A stretch of DNA of 14,922 bases, from assembly GCA_900553845.1 (NCBI GenBank), contig USEW01000025.1, positions 1 through 14,922 on the forward strand. The letters run 5' to 3'. Positions 14,804-14,922 of this stretch are shown piece by piece (the stretch's first letter is position 1; each line of letters starts with the position of its first letter). This DNA is from an uncultured bacterium. GTDB lineage: Bacteria; Cyanobacteriota; Vampirovibrionia; Gastranaerophilales; Gastranaerophilaceae. Under the pieces are notes generated by a model that made no database searches, was not told the DNA's origin, and was given only the letters and a program-made list of their open reading frames with translations. The translations under genes and the position numbers were made by a program.

Positions 14804-14922
14804 CAATCTGTTCAGAAGCTTAACATCACAGGATGCTAACTATAATTCTTAGAATATGTTAATATTCATAAAACACTGGATGCTGATAGCTCCTCTTATA
14901 ACTAGTTGTACAAGAAGGGTAT

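Overview
The window is AT-rich bacterial chromosome with short intergenic gaps. The house-keeping proteins (GpmI, GatB, CysS, bL9) are clearly bacterial. Two features point to the non-photosynthetic sister group of Cyanobacteria, Melainabacteria/Vampirovibrionia, and most likely gut Gastranaerophilales: a group-3 (SigB/SigF-type) sigma factor next to a prepilin peptidase, and a large orphan protein of a style I associate with that group. This assignment is my inference from protein style, not a search result.

Layout. 1-1801: terminator and minus-strand gene for a UshA-like metallophosphatase/5'-nucleotidase without a signal peptide. 1989-7627: a compact plus-strand run consisting of sigma factor, pilD (overlapping the sigma gene), gpmI, gatB and tcdA, with gaps of 35-64 nt, probably one transcription unit starting at a good promoter (TTGACT-N17-TATAAT) that sits almost on the first ATG. 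A perfect GC-rich hairpin lies between the Shine-Dalgarno of tcdA and its ATG. 7628-9420: a 185-nt leader with phased A-tracts and a 14-bp hairpin, then a 535-aa protein of unknown function. 9431-10216: minus-strand lipoprotein with a carboxypeptidase-regulatory-like domain. 10351-11133: sugar-phosphate-isomerase-like TIM barrel, overlapping tail-to-tail with rplI (minus). 11815-13326: cysS. 13345-13923: family-4 uracil-DNA glycosylase (minus), apparently leaderless.

13989-14922: a tRNA cluster, Pro(TGG) - Gly(TCC) - Cys(GCA) - Pro(CGG). This is the most unusual part. Each of the two tRNA-Pro genes is followed by a ~139-nt unit that begins with a degenerate copy of the 5' strand of the tRNA T-arm, runs through a 109-nt insert folding into three hairpins, and ends with a degenerate copy of the tRNA 3' end. 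The two units differ by at least four compensatory base-pair changes, which argues for a selected structure (RNA or single-stranded DNA) rather than decayed repeats. I know of no described element matching this arrangement.

Functionally the window is mostly translation and tRNA biology (gatB, tcdA, cysS, rplI, four tRNAs), with one glycolytic enzyme (gpmI), one DNA-repair enzyme, and a sigma factor/prepilin peptidase pair suggesting control of type IV pili. No CRISPR array, transposase gene or prophage gene is seen.
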